NCBI GenBank assembly: GCA_947073545.1
Contig: CAMTMP010000003.1
Location: 62,001-126,000 of the forward strand
Length of the DNA stretch: 64,000 nucleotides
Direction: 5' to 3'
Origin: an uncultured bacterium
GTDB taxonomy: Bacteria > Bacillota > Clostridia > Lachnospirales > Lachnospiraceae
Below the pieces are notes generated by a model, which was not told the origin of the DNA, ran no database searches, and saw nothing but the letters and a program-made list of their open reading frames with translations. Each line of letters starts with the position of its first letter. The stretch's first letter is position 1. Position numbers and translations under genes: made by a program. Below are positions 1 through 8,259 of this stretch, one piece after another.

Positions 1-114
1 GGACAGCGCGGCAGAGAGAAGATGGAGCGGGAATTTGACCGCAGACTGGTGACGGCCGCTTATATGGAGGAGGCAGGGCTGGTTCTCGGTGAGCCGCCGG
101 ACAGCCTGAGATAG
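1..114 (+). CDS. C-terminal fragment of a glycosyltransferase (probably GT4)
   Basis: Frame 1 is open from the window edge to a TAG at 112-114 and encodes 37 residues. The stretch around REKMEREFDRRLV followed by AYMEE resembles the usual end of GT4 enzymes, where a basic helix carrying 'EREFD' precedes a short acidic tail. The gene begins outside the window, so its sugar specificity cannot be judged. It lies 80 bp upstream of the nucleotide-sugar dehydrogenase in the same direction, which fits membership of the same locus. The call rests on this short motif only. Confidence 0.55.
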   Translation, partial: GQRGREKMEREFDRRLVTAAYMEEAGLVLGEPPDSLR

Positions 115-194
115 AGAACTGACAGCCGGAAAAAGAGATTCGGCAGAAAGACAGCAATAGGACCGATGCGCGGAATCGGGAAACGGAGGAAAAG

Positions 195-1511
195 ATGGAA
201 TTATATGAAAAGCTTTTGAATGGAGAGGAAAAACTTTCACTGATCGGACTTGGCTATGTGGGTATGCCGATTGCGGTGGCTTTTGCCAAGAAGATCAAGG
301 TGGTTGGATTTGACTTAAACGAGGCGAAGATCGGCCTGTACAAAAACGGCGTTGACCCCACGAACGAGGTGGGAGACGAGGTGATCCGCAACACGAAAGT
401 AGAATTTACGGCTGATCCCACAAAGCTTAAAGAGGCAAAGTTTCATATTGTGGCAGTGCCTACGCCTGTCAATGAAGATCATACGCCGGATCTTTCCCCA
501 GTGGAAGGAGCCAGCCGCATTCTGGGGCAGAACCTGACGAAGGGCTCTGTGGTGGTGTTTGAGTCTACCGTGTACCCCGGCGTGACGGAAGATGTGTGCG
601 TGCCGATTTTGGAAAAAGAGTCGGGCTTAAAATGTGGTGTGGATTTTAAGATCGGATACTCTCCCGAACGGATCAACCCGGGCGACAAAGTACACAGGCT
701 GGAGACGATCACAAAAATCGTGTCGGGTATGGACGAGGAAACCCTCGATACGGTTGCGAAGGTTTATGAACTGGTAGTGGAAGTGGGCGTATACCGTGCG
801 GAATCCATCAAGGTGGCGGAGGCGGCCAAGGTGATTGAGAACAGCCAAAGAGATATCAATATCGCGTTTATGAATGAGCTTTCCATTATTTTTCACAAAA
901 TGGGGATTGACACCAAATCCGTGCTGGAGGCGGCGGGCACGAAATGGAACTTCCTGCCTTTTATGCCGGGACTTGTGGGAGGACACTGCATCGGCGTAGA
1001 CCCTTATTATCTGACTTATAAGGCGGAACAGCTTGGATACCATTCCCAGATCATCCTTTCCGGCAGGCGTATCAACGACGATATGGGAAAATATGTAGCG
1101 GAGAGTCTGGTGAAAAACCTGATTAAAGCGAATATTTCCGTGAAGCACGCGAAAGTGGCGATTTTGGGCTTTACGTTCAAGGAGAACTGCCCGGATACGA
1201 GAAACACGAAGGTGATCGATATTTACAGAGAGCTGGGAGAGTACGGCATTGTTCCCATTGTGGTCGATCCGGCGGCGGATGCCTCTGAGGCTGAGCGGCT
1301 TTACGGGATCACGTTCCAGACTATGGATGAGATCAAGGATGTGGACGCGCTGGTCATTGCCGTGGCGCACGAGCAGTTCTTAAGTCTCGACAAAGAGAAA
1401 ATTTCTTCTTTCTACAATCCGGCGCATAAGAGAAAGGTGCTGATGGATTTGAAGGGATTACTCAACCGGAAAGAATATTTGACAGAGGATTATAGGTATT
1501 GGAGATTGTAG
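195..1511 (+). CDS. UDP-N-acetylhexosamine 6-dehydrogenase (TviB/WbpO type)
   Basis: A 438-residue nucleotide-sugar dehydrogenase, normal length for the UDP-Glc/GDP-Man DH family. It oxidises C6 of a UDP-hexosamine to a uronic acid with two NAD+ in the cytosol. The Rossmann loop GLGYVG is at residues 18-23. The central helix carries ESIKVAEAAK, and the active-site Cys is C265 in GGHCIGVDPYYL, a wording typical of TviB/WbpO (UDP-GlcNAc or UDP-GalNAc) rather than of UDP-glucose dehydrogenase. The ATG follows a good ribosome site (CGGAGGAAAA). The TviC/WbpP-type epimerase two genes downstream completes the known route to UDP-GalNAcA. Substrate is inferred from motif wording and this pairing. Confidence 0.9.
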   Translation: MELYEKLLNGEEKLSLIGLGYVGMPIAVAFAKKIKVVGFDLNEAKIGLYKNGVDPTNEVGDEVIRNTKVEFTADPTKLKEAKFHIVAVPTPVNEDHTPDLSPVEGASRILGQNLTKGSVVVFESTVYPGVTEDVCVPILEKESGLKCGVDFKIGYSPERINPGDKVHRLETITKIVSGMDEETLDTVAKVYELVVEVGVYRAESIKVAEAAKVIENSQRDINIAFMNELSIIFHKMGIDTKSVLEAAGTKWNFLPFMPGLVGGHCIGVDPYYLTYKAEQLGYHSQIILSGRRINDDMGKYVAESLVKNLIKANISVKHAKVAILGFTFKENCPDTRNTKVIDIYRELGEYGIVPIVVDPAADASEAERLYGITFQTMDEIKDVDALVIAVAHEQFLSLDKEKISSFYNPAHKRKVLMDLKGLLNRKEYLTEDYRYWRL

Positions 1512-2875
1512 GATTGAATAGAGATAAAAAGAAAGCTCTGTGTCTTTTCGCAGGGCTTCTCGCCTTTTTTCTGGGGCTGCTTGCGGTCGGCGGAGTCGGG
1601 GTTTATAATGATTCTGAACAATATATCACGATGCATATTCACAGGGAACCGCTCTACCCGCTCTATTTGGCGGCTTTCCGGGCTGTTTTCGGGGAAGGAT
1701 ATCTGACGGCGGCGATGGCCGGTCAGGGGATACTCACGGCGGTGGGAATCACGGCTCTCACAGAGTATCTGACCAAACGCTTTGGCCTCCGGCTGTGGGA
1801 AGAGCTGCTGCTCGTGGCCCTGCAGCTTTTGCCGCATCTGATTACACGGTATGTGTCGGCGCTGCACATTTTTTTGGAAAATTCGGTGATGAGCGAGGGG
1901 CTGTGTATTCCGCTTTTTACCATATTCGTATATTTTCTCTTGCGGATGCTTTTTGAGGGAAAGGGATGCGACGCGGTGGCTGCGCTCTTTTTCGCTTATC
2001 TGCTTTCCATGACCAGAGGACAAATGATGACAACGATTCTTCTGTGGGCGCTTCTTCTGGGCATTCGAATTTTATTGAACAAAAAATATCGAGCGTTATT
2101 CATGTGTGTGTCGGCTGTGATTCTTGTCTTTCTTTTGCGGGATTTGACGGTACATGTGTATAATTACGGCGTGACCGGGTACTTTATGGGCAATACCTAC
2201 GGGCAGGTGAATACGCTCACCAATGTGATCTATGCCTGCGACGAGGAGGACAGGGAAGTCTTTGCTGAGGGGGATCTGGAGCAAGCCTTTTTTGACAGCT
2301 TTTACCGTAAGTCGATGGAGCAGAGATTGAATTATGTGTACGCCGGGGACAGCTTTGACGAGCGGGCCGCTTATTTGGAGGAAAACCACGACATATTGAA
2401 GTTCCGGATTCTGGAGGCGGAGTTGTCGGCCTATTATTTTGGCCTGGGAGAGGTGGATTATTACGAACAGAGCAGCATGTCCGACGAGATGGCGGGAAAG
2501 ATGATCAAAAAACTTCTGCCGGCCTGTTTCGGACAGTGGATGTACGACTATATTCTTTTGTGCCGGAACGGATTTGTCAGGAGCATTGCGGTGGTGCATC
2601 CGCTTATCAATTTTGCCGCGCTTTTTCTCTATCTTCTGGCGGCGGGGCTTATATTGCGGCAGATGATTGTGAAAAGACGGCTTCAGGCGGCGGTCGTCAT
2701 GGGAACGGCGTTATTGTTTATTGCGGCGAATGTGTGCGCCACATCGATGACCATTATGTGTCTGTCGCGGTACATGATCTATGGGTTTTCCCTGTTCTAT
2801 ATCGCGCTGTATCTGCTAATCAGGGAAGCGTGTGAAAATAAAATGTTATGGAAGGATTTGGGAGGTAAAAAATGA
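1499..2875 (+). CDS. polytopic membrane protein of glycosyltransferase-C-like appearance
   Basis: A 458-residue protein with about nine to ten hydrophobic segments and one large hydrophilic loop (roughly residues 235-335). Near the N-terminus, 'YNDSEQYITMH...EPLYPLYLAAF' follows the first membrane segment. An acidic residue in this first outer loop is typical of lipid-linked-sugar-dependent GT-C enzymes. The same pattern ('FDDSGSYM...PLYPLF') recurs in the protein at 59058-60680, so the two look paralogous. The start is TTG at 1499, overlapping the dehydrogenase by 13 bp; TTG at 1514, preceded by GGAG, is an alternative. Its stop overlaps the epimerase ATG. No precise function can be assigned; a glycan polymerase or side-branch transferase is possible. 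Confidence 0.75.
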   Translation: MEIVGLNRDKKKALCLFAGLLAFFLGLLAVGGVGVYNDSEQYITMHIHREPLYPLYLAAFRAVFGEGYLTAAMAGQGILTAVGITALTEYLTKRFGLRLWEELLLVALQLLPHLITRYVSALHIFLENSVMSEGLCIPLFTIFVYFLLRMLFEGKGCDAVAALFFAYLLSMTRGQMMTTILLWALLLGIRILLNKKYRALFMCVSAVILVFLLRDLTVHVYNYGVTGYFMGNTYGQVNTLTNVIYACDEEDREVFAEGDLEQAFFDSFYRKSMEQRLNYVYAGDSFDERAAYLEENHDILKFRILEAELSAYYFGLGEVDYYEQSSMSDEMAGKMIKKLLPACFGQWMYDYILLCRNGFVRSIAVVHPLINFAALFLYLLAAGLILRQMIVKRRLQAAVVMGTALLFIAANVCATSMTIMCLSRYMIYGFSLFYIALYLLIREACENKMLWKDLGGKK

Positions 2876-3849
2876 GCTATCAGGACATCAAATTCGAAAA
2901 AGGGACGGTATTTCTTGTGACGGGGGGAGCCGGTTTTATCGGATCGAATCTCTGTGAGGCGCTGCTCGACATGGACTGCAGCGTGCGCTGTCTGGACGAT
3001 CTGTCCACGGGAAAGTATGAAAATATTGAGCACTTTATGGGGAAAGCCGGATTTACATTCGTAGAGGGAGACATCCGGGACTTTAAGACCTGTGAATCGG
3101 CCTGTGAGGGCGTGGATTATGTGCTGCATCAGGCGGCTTGGGGAAGCGTGCCCAGAAGCATGGAGATGCCGCTTGTCTATGAGGAGATCAATATTCGGGG
3201 CACGTTAAATATGATGGAGGCTGCGACACGGTGCGGTGTGAAAAAGTTTGTCTATGCTTCAAGCTCTTCCGTCTACGGGGATTCTACAGAGCTTCCGAAG
3301 AGAGAGGGACAGGAAGGGCGTGTGATCTCACCTTATGCCCTGACCAAGAAGACGGATGAGGAGTACGGACGGCTCTACAAGGAGCTGTACGGGCTTGACA
3401 CCTACGGTCTTCGCTATTTTAATGTGTTTGGCCGCAGACAGGACCCGGACGGGGCGTATGCGGCGGTGATTCCGAAATTTATAAAACAGCTTCTCCACGG
3501 GGAGACGCCCACCATCAACGGTGACGGGAAACAGTCCCGCGATTTTACCTATATTGACAATGTGATTGAGGCGAACCTGCGTGCCTGCAAGGCAGAAAGC
3601 AGCGCGGCGGGAGAGGCTTTCAATATCGGTGCGGGGGGACGTCTGTATCTGCTTGATATGTACGAGCAGCTCTGTCAGGCGCTCGGCGTTTCGGTAGAGC
3701 CGAATTTCGGTCCGGCGAGGGCAGGCGACGTGCGGGATTCCAATGCGGATATCAGCAAGGCGCGGAAACTGCTGGGGTATGATCCCGCCTATGATTTTGA
3801 GAAAGGGATAGGGCTGGCGATCGACTGGTATAGGGATTATTTAAAATAA
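2872..3849 (+). CDS. UDP-N-acetylhexosamine C4-epimerase (TviC/WbpP type SDR)
   Basis: A 325-residue extended short-chain dehydrogenase. GGAGFIG (18-24) binds NAD, ASSSSVYGD supplies the catalytic serine region, and Y155xxxK159 is the catalytic pair. 'QAAWGSVPRSMEMP' is the signature of the WbpP/TviC group, which interconverts UDP-GlcNAc/GalNAc or their uronic acids. The ATG sits in an ATGA overlap with the previous membrane protein, so translation is probably coupled. With the TviB-type dehydrogenase upstream, the predicted product is UDP-GalNAcA. Direction and exact substrate are not provable from sequence. Confidence 0.9.
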   Translation: MSYQDIKFEKGTVFLVTGGAGFIGSNLCEALLDMDCSVRCLDDLSTGKYENIEHFMGKAGFTFVEGDIRDFKTCESACEGVDYVLHQAAWGSVPRSMEMPLVYEEINIRGTLNMMEAATRCGVKKFVYASSSSVYGDSTELPKREGQEGRVISPYALTKKTDEEYGRLYKELYGLDTYGLRYFNVFGRRQDPDGAYAAVIPKFIKQLLHGETPTINGDGKQSRDFTYIDNVIEANLRACKAESSAAGEAFNIGAGGRLYLLDMYEQLCQALGVSVEPNFGPARAGDVRDSNADISKARKLLGYDPAYDFEKGIGLAIDWYRDYLK

Positions 3850-3882
3850 ATATCACGTGTTACGGAAGAGAGGGCGGCAGAT

Positions 3883-4803
3883 ATGAAATACAAGGTAGTT
3901 GTGTTCGGGGTAAAAGATACATCCGAGAATATCGTCGATTTTATTCAGAAGGAAATCTGTCCGGTCGATCTGGTCATCACGATCAGCCCGGAGGTGACGA
4001 AGAAGAATCAGGTGTCGGGCTACAAGGGGCTTTCTGTGCTGACCGAAAAGTACGGGATTCCGGTGCATGAGGCGGACAGCTACTTTTTGACGGATGAGAA
4101 GACGCAGAAGCTAATGCGGGAGAATGAGTTTGACATCGGTATTTCCATGGGTTGGCAGCGGTTGATTCCGGCTTCCGTGCTGGACTGTTTCAAGCACGGC
4201 ATTTACGGTTTTCACGGCAACAGCGGGTATCTGCCGTTCGGCAGAGGACGCTCCCCGCTAAACTGGTCCGTGATTCTGGGGGATACCCGTTTCAACCTGA
4301 ATCTGTTCCGCTATGACGAGAAGGCGGACAGTCCGAATGTGTTTGCTACGGAGATGTTTTCCATCACGCCCCACGACGATATCCGCACGGCGCAGTATAA
4401 GAATATGATCTGCTCGAAACGGCTGATCCGCAAGCTGCTTGCCGCTTATGAGGGCGGGCATATCGAGATCCGCAGGGATTCTAAGGACTTTGATTCCTGG
4501 TACGGGAAGCGCACCGCGGCGGACGGGAAAATCGACTTTCATAACAGAACACGTGATATTTATAATTTGATCCGCGGTGTGGCGGCGCCCTTTCCGGGGG
4601 CGTATGCCTATTGCAAAGAGCAGGAGGTGCGTGTCTGGGAGGCCCATCCATTTGACGAGATGATCGACTTTTCGGCTTATGCGCCGGGTGAGGTGATCGA
4701 TGTTTTTGACGGAAAACCCGTGGTGCGCACGGTGGACGGATCCCTCTTGATCGACCGCTACGAGAGCGGCCTTGCGCTGGAAGCGGGGGATATTCTGTCA
4801 TAG
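3883..4803 (+). CDS. Fmt-like formyltransferase, probable sugar N-formyltransferase
   Basis: A 306-residue protein of the formyl-THF-dependent formyltransferase family. The N-terminal catalytic domain shows HGN...LPFGRGRSPLNW and a C-terminal OB-like domain shows 'ADGKIDF...IRGVAAPFPGAY', both family hallmarks. It would transfer formyl from N10-formyl-THF to an amine in the cytosol. H111 and D149 match the catalytic His and Asp of ArnA. The catalytic Asn normally two residues before the His is Gly109, and there are two extra residues between the His and the LP motif, so activity or substrate may differ. It is too divergent and misplaced to be the housekeeping Met-tRNA formyltransferase. An amino-sugar nucleotide substrate fits the context. 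Confidence 0.8.
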   Translation: MKYKVVVFGVKDTSENIVDFIQKEICPVDLVITISPEVTKKNQVSGYKGLSVLTEKYGIPVHEADSYFLTDEKTQKLMRENEFDIGISMGWQRLIPASVLDCFKHGIYGFHGNSGYLPFGRGRSPLNWSVILGDTRFNLNLFRYDEKADSPNVFATEMFSITPHDDIRTAQYKNMICSKRLIRKLLAAYEGGHIEIRRDSKDFDSWYGKRTAADGKIDFHNRTRDIYNLIRGVAAPFPGAYAYCKEQEVRVWEAHPFDEMIDFSAYAPGEVIDVFDGKPVVRTVDGSLLIDRYESGLALEAGDILS

Positions 4804-4869
4804 TGCGGGGAGGGACGGCGATGAGGCTGTGAACGGCAATGTTTGCGGGCAGCCGGGGAAGGACGGGAT

Positions 4870-6006
4870 ATGACGAAACCGATACGTGTACTGCACGTGC
4901 TTGGCGGCGTGGGACTTGGCGGCGCGGAGAGCCGGATCATGGATCTTTACCGGCAGATGGACAGGAAGGAGATTCAGTTTGACTTTCTGGTGCATCAAAA
5001 TGACACAACCGTCAGAAAACCGCAGTTTTACGACGAAGAAATACAGGCTATGGGAGGGCATATTTATGTGCTCCCGAAATTTAAAGTATATAATTATTTT
5101 TCTTACAGGAAAGCAGCGAAGGCCTTTTTCTCGGCGCACAGAGAGTTTCGGGTGGTGCAGGGGCATATGACAAGCACGGCCGGGATCTATCTGCCGATCG
5201 CAAAGAAGGCCGGGGTGCCCGTCACAGTCGCCCATGCCAGAAACGCGGGTGTGGTGAAAGGACTAAAGGGCCTTGCGACACGTTTTTTCAGGCGGGGGCT
5301 TGCAAAGAAAGCGGATGCCTGCTTTGCCTGCTCGGCGCTTGCGGGGCAGGATGTGTTTGGCGGGGCGGCCATGAAAGCGGGGCGGGTCAAAGTCATCTAT
5401 AACGCCATCGACGTGGGACGATTCACCTACAATGAAAACGTGCGGCAGGAGGTGCGGGCACAGCTCGGTATCGGCGGGGCGCTTGTGCTTGGCCACGTCG
5501 GCCGCTTTGAATATCAGAAAAACCACCCCTATCTGCTGGAGGTTTTTGCGGCGGTCTGCGGAGAAAGACCGGACGCCTGCCTGCTTCTTTTGGGAGAAGG
5601 GCAGGACAGGCCCGCGATGGAAGAAAAATGCAGGCAGCTTGGCATTGCAAAACGGGTGCATTTTCTGGGAAACCGCAAAGATGCATGGCGGTTTTATCAG
5701 GCGATGGACATGTTCCTTCTGCCGTCCTTTTTCGAGGGACTGCCTGGGGTGCTGGTGGAGGCGCAGGCGGCAGGGCTTCGATGTATGGTGTCGGATACGG
5801 TCACGAGAGAGGCGAAAGCCACAGAGCTGGTTACCTATCTGCGTATTGAGGAACCGCCCAAGCGATGGGCGGAGGAAATCCTAAAGCAGGCGGGCTATGC
5901 CCGCAGGGATACGGCGCAAAAGTTACGGCAGGCGGGGTTTGACGTGCGCGCGCAGGTGCAGGGATATCGGCGGTTTTATTTGACAGGAGACAGTTCACAG
6001 ATATGA
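4870..6006 (+). CDS. GT4 glycosyltransferase, EpsF-like
   Basis: A 378-residue retaining GT-B glycosyltransferase. The N-terminus reads IRVLHVLGGVGLGGAES, followed by 'QFDFLVHQ' and 'VVQGHMTSTAGIYLPIAKKAGV', a pattern typical of the EpsF-like GT4 branch. The C-terminal donor domain has GHVGRFEYQKNH and FEGLPGVLVEA, the E-x7-E donor-phosphate region. ATG at 4870 is chosen because GGAAGGACGGG precedes it; an upstream TTG at 4843 has no such site. The stop overlaps the next start by 4 bp. The acceptor and sugar cannot be told from sequence. Confidence 0.9.
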   Translation: MTKPIRVLHVLGGVGLGGAESRIMDLYRQMDRKEIQFDFLVHQNDTTVRKPQFYDEEIQAMGGHIYVLPKFKVYNYFSYRKAAKAFFSAHREFRVVQGHMTSTAGIYLPIAKKAGVPVTVAHARNAGVVKGLKGLATRFFRRGLAKKADACFACSALAGQDVFGGAAMKAGRVKVIYNAIDVGRFTYNENVRQEVRAQLGIGGALVLGHVGRFEYQKNHPYLLEVFAAVCGERPDACLLLLGEGQDRPAMEEKCRQLGIAKRVHFLGNRKDAWRFYQAMDMFLLPSFFEGLPGVLVEAQAAGLRCMVSDTVTREAKATELVTYLRIEEPPKRWAEEILKQAGYARRDTAQKLRQAGFDVRAQVQGYRRFYLTGDSSQI

Positions 6007-7118
6007 AAAAACTATTATTGATTGTGCCCTCCCTGCATCAGGGCGGGGCGGAAAAAGTCTGCGCGGCGACGGCGGTTGTCCTAAAACCGTACTTCGAGGT
6101 ACAGATAGCCATCTTTGATTCCGCAAACATAGATTTCGATGTGGAGGATATTCCCGTGACCGATCTGGGACTGCCGAGCAGACCCGGAAAGACTGCCAAG
6201 GTTCTCAATGTGTTTCGGCGGGGATACAGGCTTAAACGGTTGAAAAAAAGGGAGCAGATTGACATCGCTTACAGCTTCGGACCTACGGCTAATCTGGCCA
6301 ATGTTTTTGCTGGGCGGCTCTTCTCAAAAAAAGGTGCAAAGTGCTGGCTCGGGATCATGAGCTATATGGACATGGACAGTTCTTGGCTGGGACTCTTCTG
6401 CAAGAAAGCGGACAGACTTCTGTGCTGTTCGGAGACGCTTCGCGGCATGATTGAGAAAAAGTATGCGTGCGGCTGTGCCTACACTTTGACAGGATTTTTC
6501 GATATTCCACAGATTCAGGCGCGGGCATCGGAAGAGGAGGCTGTTCTTCCTTGGCAGGAAGGACGGATCATCGTTTCCATGGGACGGGAGGATGTGGTCA
6601 AGGGTTTCTGGCATCTGTTAAAAATCTTTTCACTGGTGCACAGGGAACTGCCGGATACCAAGCTTCTTATTATCGGCAAGGGTGAGTTTACAGCGTACCG
6701 GAAACTTGCGGTTGATCTGGGCGTTGCGGAGTCGGTGTATTTTGCCGGACTGCAGAAAAATCCGTATCCCTATTTGAAGAAAGGCACGCTCTATCTTCTG
6801 ACCTCTTATTGGGAGGGATTTCCCAATGCGCTGGTGGAGGCGATGGCAATGGGACTTCCCGCGGTGGGCACGGACTGTATGACCGGACCGGCGGAGATTT
6901 TCGACGGCAAATACGGCATTCTGGTGCCGAATATGGGAAAGGAACCGGATATGGACGCTTCCCGTTTTGAGGAGGAAGAGAAAAGCACCGCGGCCCGTGT
7001 TGCAGCGCTTTTGCAAAACGAGGAGGAACTGGCGCATTACGGCAGATTGTCGGTGGAGCGCGCGGGCGTCTTCTCCAAAGAGACTTATATCCGAAAGATC
7101 AGGGAATGGTCTGTTTAG
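6003..7118 (+). CDS. GT4 glycosyltransferase
   Basis: A 371-residue GT4 family protein. LHQGGAEKV near residue 13 marks the N-terminal domain. IIVSMGREDVVKGF begins the donor domain, and YWEGFPNALVEAMAMGLP gives the E-x7-E region near residue 278. It starts in an ATGA overlap with the preceding GT4, so the two are translationally coupled. The sequence resembles the GT4 enzymes that add HexNAc in capsule units. Its two neighbours on the 3' side are another GT4 and a membrane protein. Sugar specificity is unknown. Confidence 0.9.
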   Translation: MKKLLLIVPSLHQGGAEKVCAATAVVLKPYFEVQIAIFDSANIDFDVEDIPVTDLGLPSRPGKTAKVLNVFRRGYRLKRLKKREQIDIAYSFGPTANLANVFAGRLFSKKGAKCWLGIMSYMDMDSSWLGLFCKKADRLLCCSETLRGMIEKKYACGCAYTLTGFFDIPQIQARASEEEAVLPWQEGRIIVSMGREDVVKGFWHLLKIFSLVHRELPDTKLLIIGKGEFTAYRKLAVDLGVAESVYFAGLQKNPYPYLKKGTLYLLTSYWEGFPNALVEAMAMGLPAVGTDCMTGPAEIFDGKYGILVPNMGKEPDMDASRFEEEEKSTAARVAALLQNEEELAHYGRLSVERAGVFSKETYIRKIREWSV

Positions 7119-7131
7119 CAGGGAGAACAAT

Positions 7132-8256
7132 ATGGCGAAGAAGATTGCATTTCACTTAAATTGTCTGGAACAGGGCGGCGCGGAGCGGGTGGTTTCCAAT
7201 CTGTCCAACCGTTTTGTGAAAAACGGCTATGAGGTGCTTGTCGCTACGGAGTGGCAGGGGGAGGACGAATTTTGGATTGACGAGAGGGTGCGGCGCGTGC
7301 ATGTGGGGCTTAGACCGGGGGATGAGAAGAAAAACCGTCTGATCCAGTTTTTCCTGCGTATCCGCTATCTGAAAGAGTTTTTAAAGAAGGAAAAGCCGGA
7401 CATTCTCATACCCTTTGCGAGAAAAGCACTGTACCGCGGACTGACGGCGGCCTTTTTTATGAAGATTCCGGTGTTAATCTCCATACGCACAGACCCGGTG
7501 GGGCATTATGACAGGCCCTTTGACAAGATACAGATTCCCTTTCTGTTTCCGAGAGCGGACGGCTGTGTTTTTCAGACGGAGGGGGCAAGGGAGTTCTTTG
7601 CGCCCAGGTTGCAGAAAAATTCCCGCATTATCTTAAATCCGCTGAATCCAAAATACATCGGCGTGCCGGAACCCGAGAAGCGCACGAAAACGGTTGTGCA
7701 GTCGGGACGGCTGGTGGATTTCAAAAATCAGGTCATGCTGATCCGGGCCTTTCATGAGGTGCATAAAAAACACCCGGACTACGATCTGAAAATTTACGGC
7801 AGGGACACGGAGGACGGCACAAAAAACCTTCTGGAGAAGACGATAGAGGAACTTAAGGCGCAGGACTATGTGCATTTGATGGGGGCCAGCGACAGTCTGG
7901 AAAAACAGCTCCCGGACGCGGCGCTCTTTGCGTTCAGTTCGGACTGGGAAGGGCTGCCCAACGCCCTGATGGAGGCGATGGCGCTGGGGCTGCCCATTGT
8001 GGCGACGGATTGCCCCTGCGGCGGCCCGCGCACAATTATGACCAATGAGGTGGACGGCCTATTGATACCCATCAAAAACCAGAAAGCGATGGAGGATGGT
8101 ATCAACCGGCTGATCGAAGATCCGGCGCTTGCCAAACGGCTTGGGCGGGAGGCGAGAAAGATTGCGGAGAGGGCAAACGACGAGGCGATTTACGGACAGT
8201 GGCGGGATTATATCGACGAAGTGTGCAAGGAATATAAGGCGAAGCACGGAGGATAG
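7132..8256 (+). CDS. GT4 glycosyltransferase
   Basis: A 374-residue GT4 protein. The ATG at 7132 follows AGGGAGAACA and leaves 13 bp to the previous gene. The reading frame is open further upstream, but that region lies within the preceding gene. Motifs: AFHLNCLEQGGAERVVSNL at the N-terminus, VVQSGRLVDFKNQ at the start of the donor domain, and DWEGLPNALMEAMALGLP as the E-x7-E element. It resembles the protein at 20112-21221, so the two may be paralogues. Specificity is unknown. Confidence 0.9.
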   Translation: MAKKIAFHLNCLEQGGAERVVSNLSNRFVKNGYEVLVATEWQGEDEFWIDERVRRVHVGLRPGDEKKNRLIQFFLRIRYLKEFLKKEKPDILIPFARKALYRGLTAAFFMKIPVLISIRTDPVGHYDRPFDKIQIPFLFPRADGCVFQTEGAREFFAPRLQKNSRIILNPLNPKYIGVPEPEKRTKTVVQSGRLVDFKNQVMLIRAFHEVHKKHPDYDLKIYGRDTEDGTKNLLEKTIEELKAQDYVHLMGASDSLEKQLPDAALFAFSSDWEGLPNALMEAMALGLPIVATDCPCGGPRTIMTNEVDGLLIPIKNQKAMEDGINRLIEDPALAKRLGREARKIAERANDEAIYGQWRDYIDEVCKEYKAKHGG

Positions 8257-8259
8257 CGC

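Noticed and set aside
3883-4803. Housekeeping methionyl-tRNA formyltransferase
   Set aside because: The location among sugar genes, the altered active-site spacing and lack of a deformylase or 16S methyltransferase neighbour argue against it.
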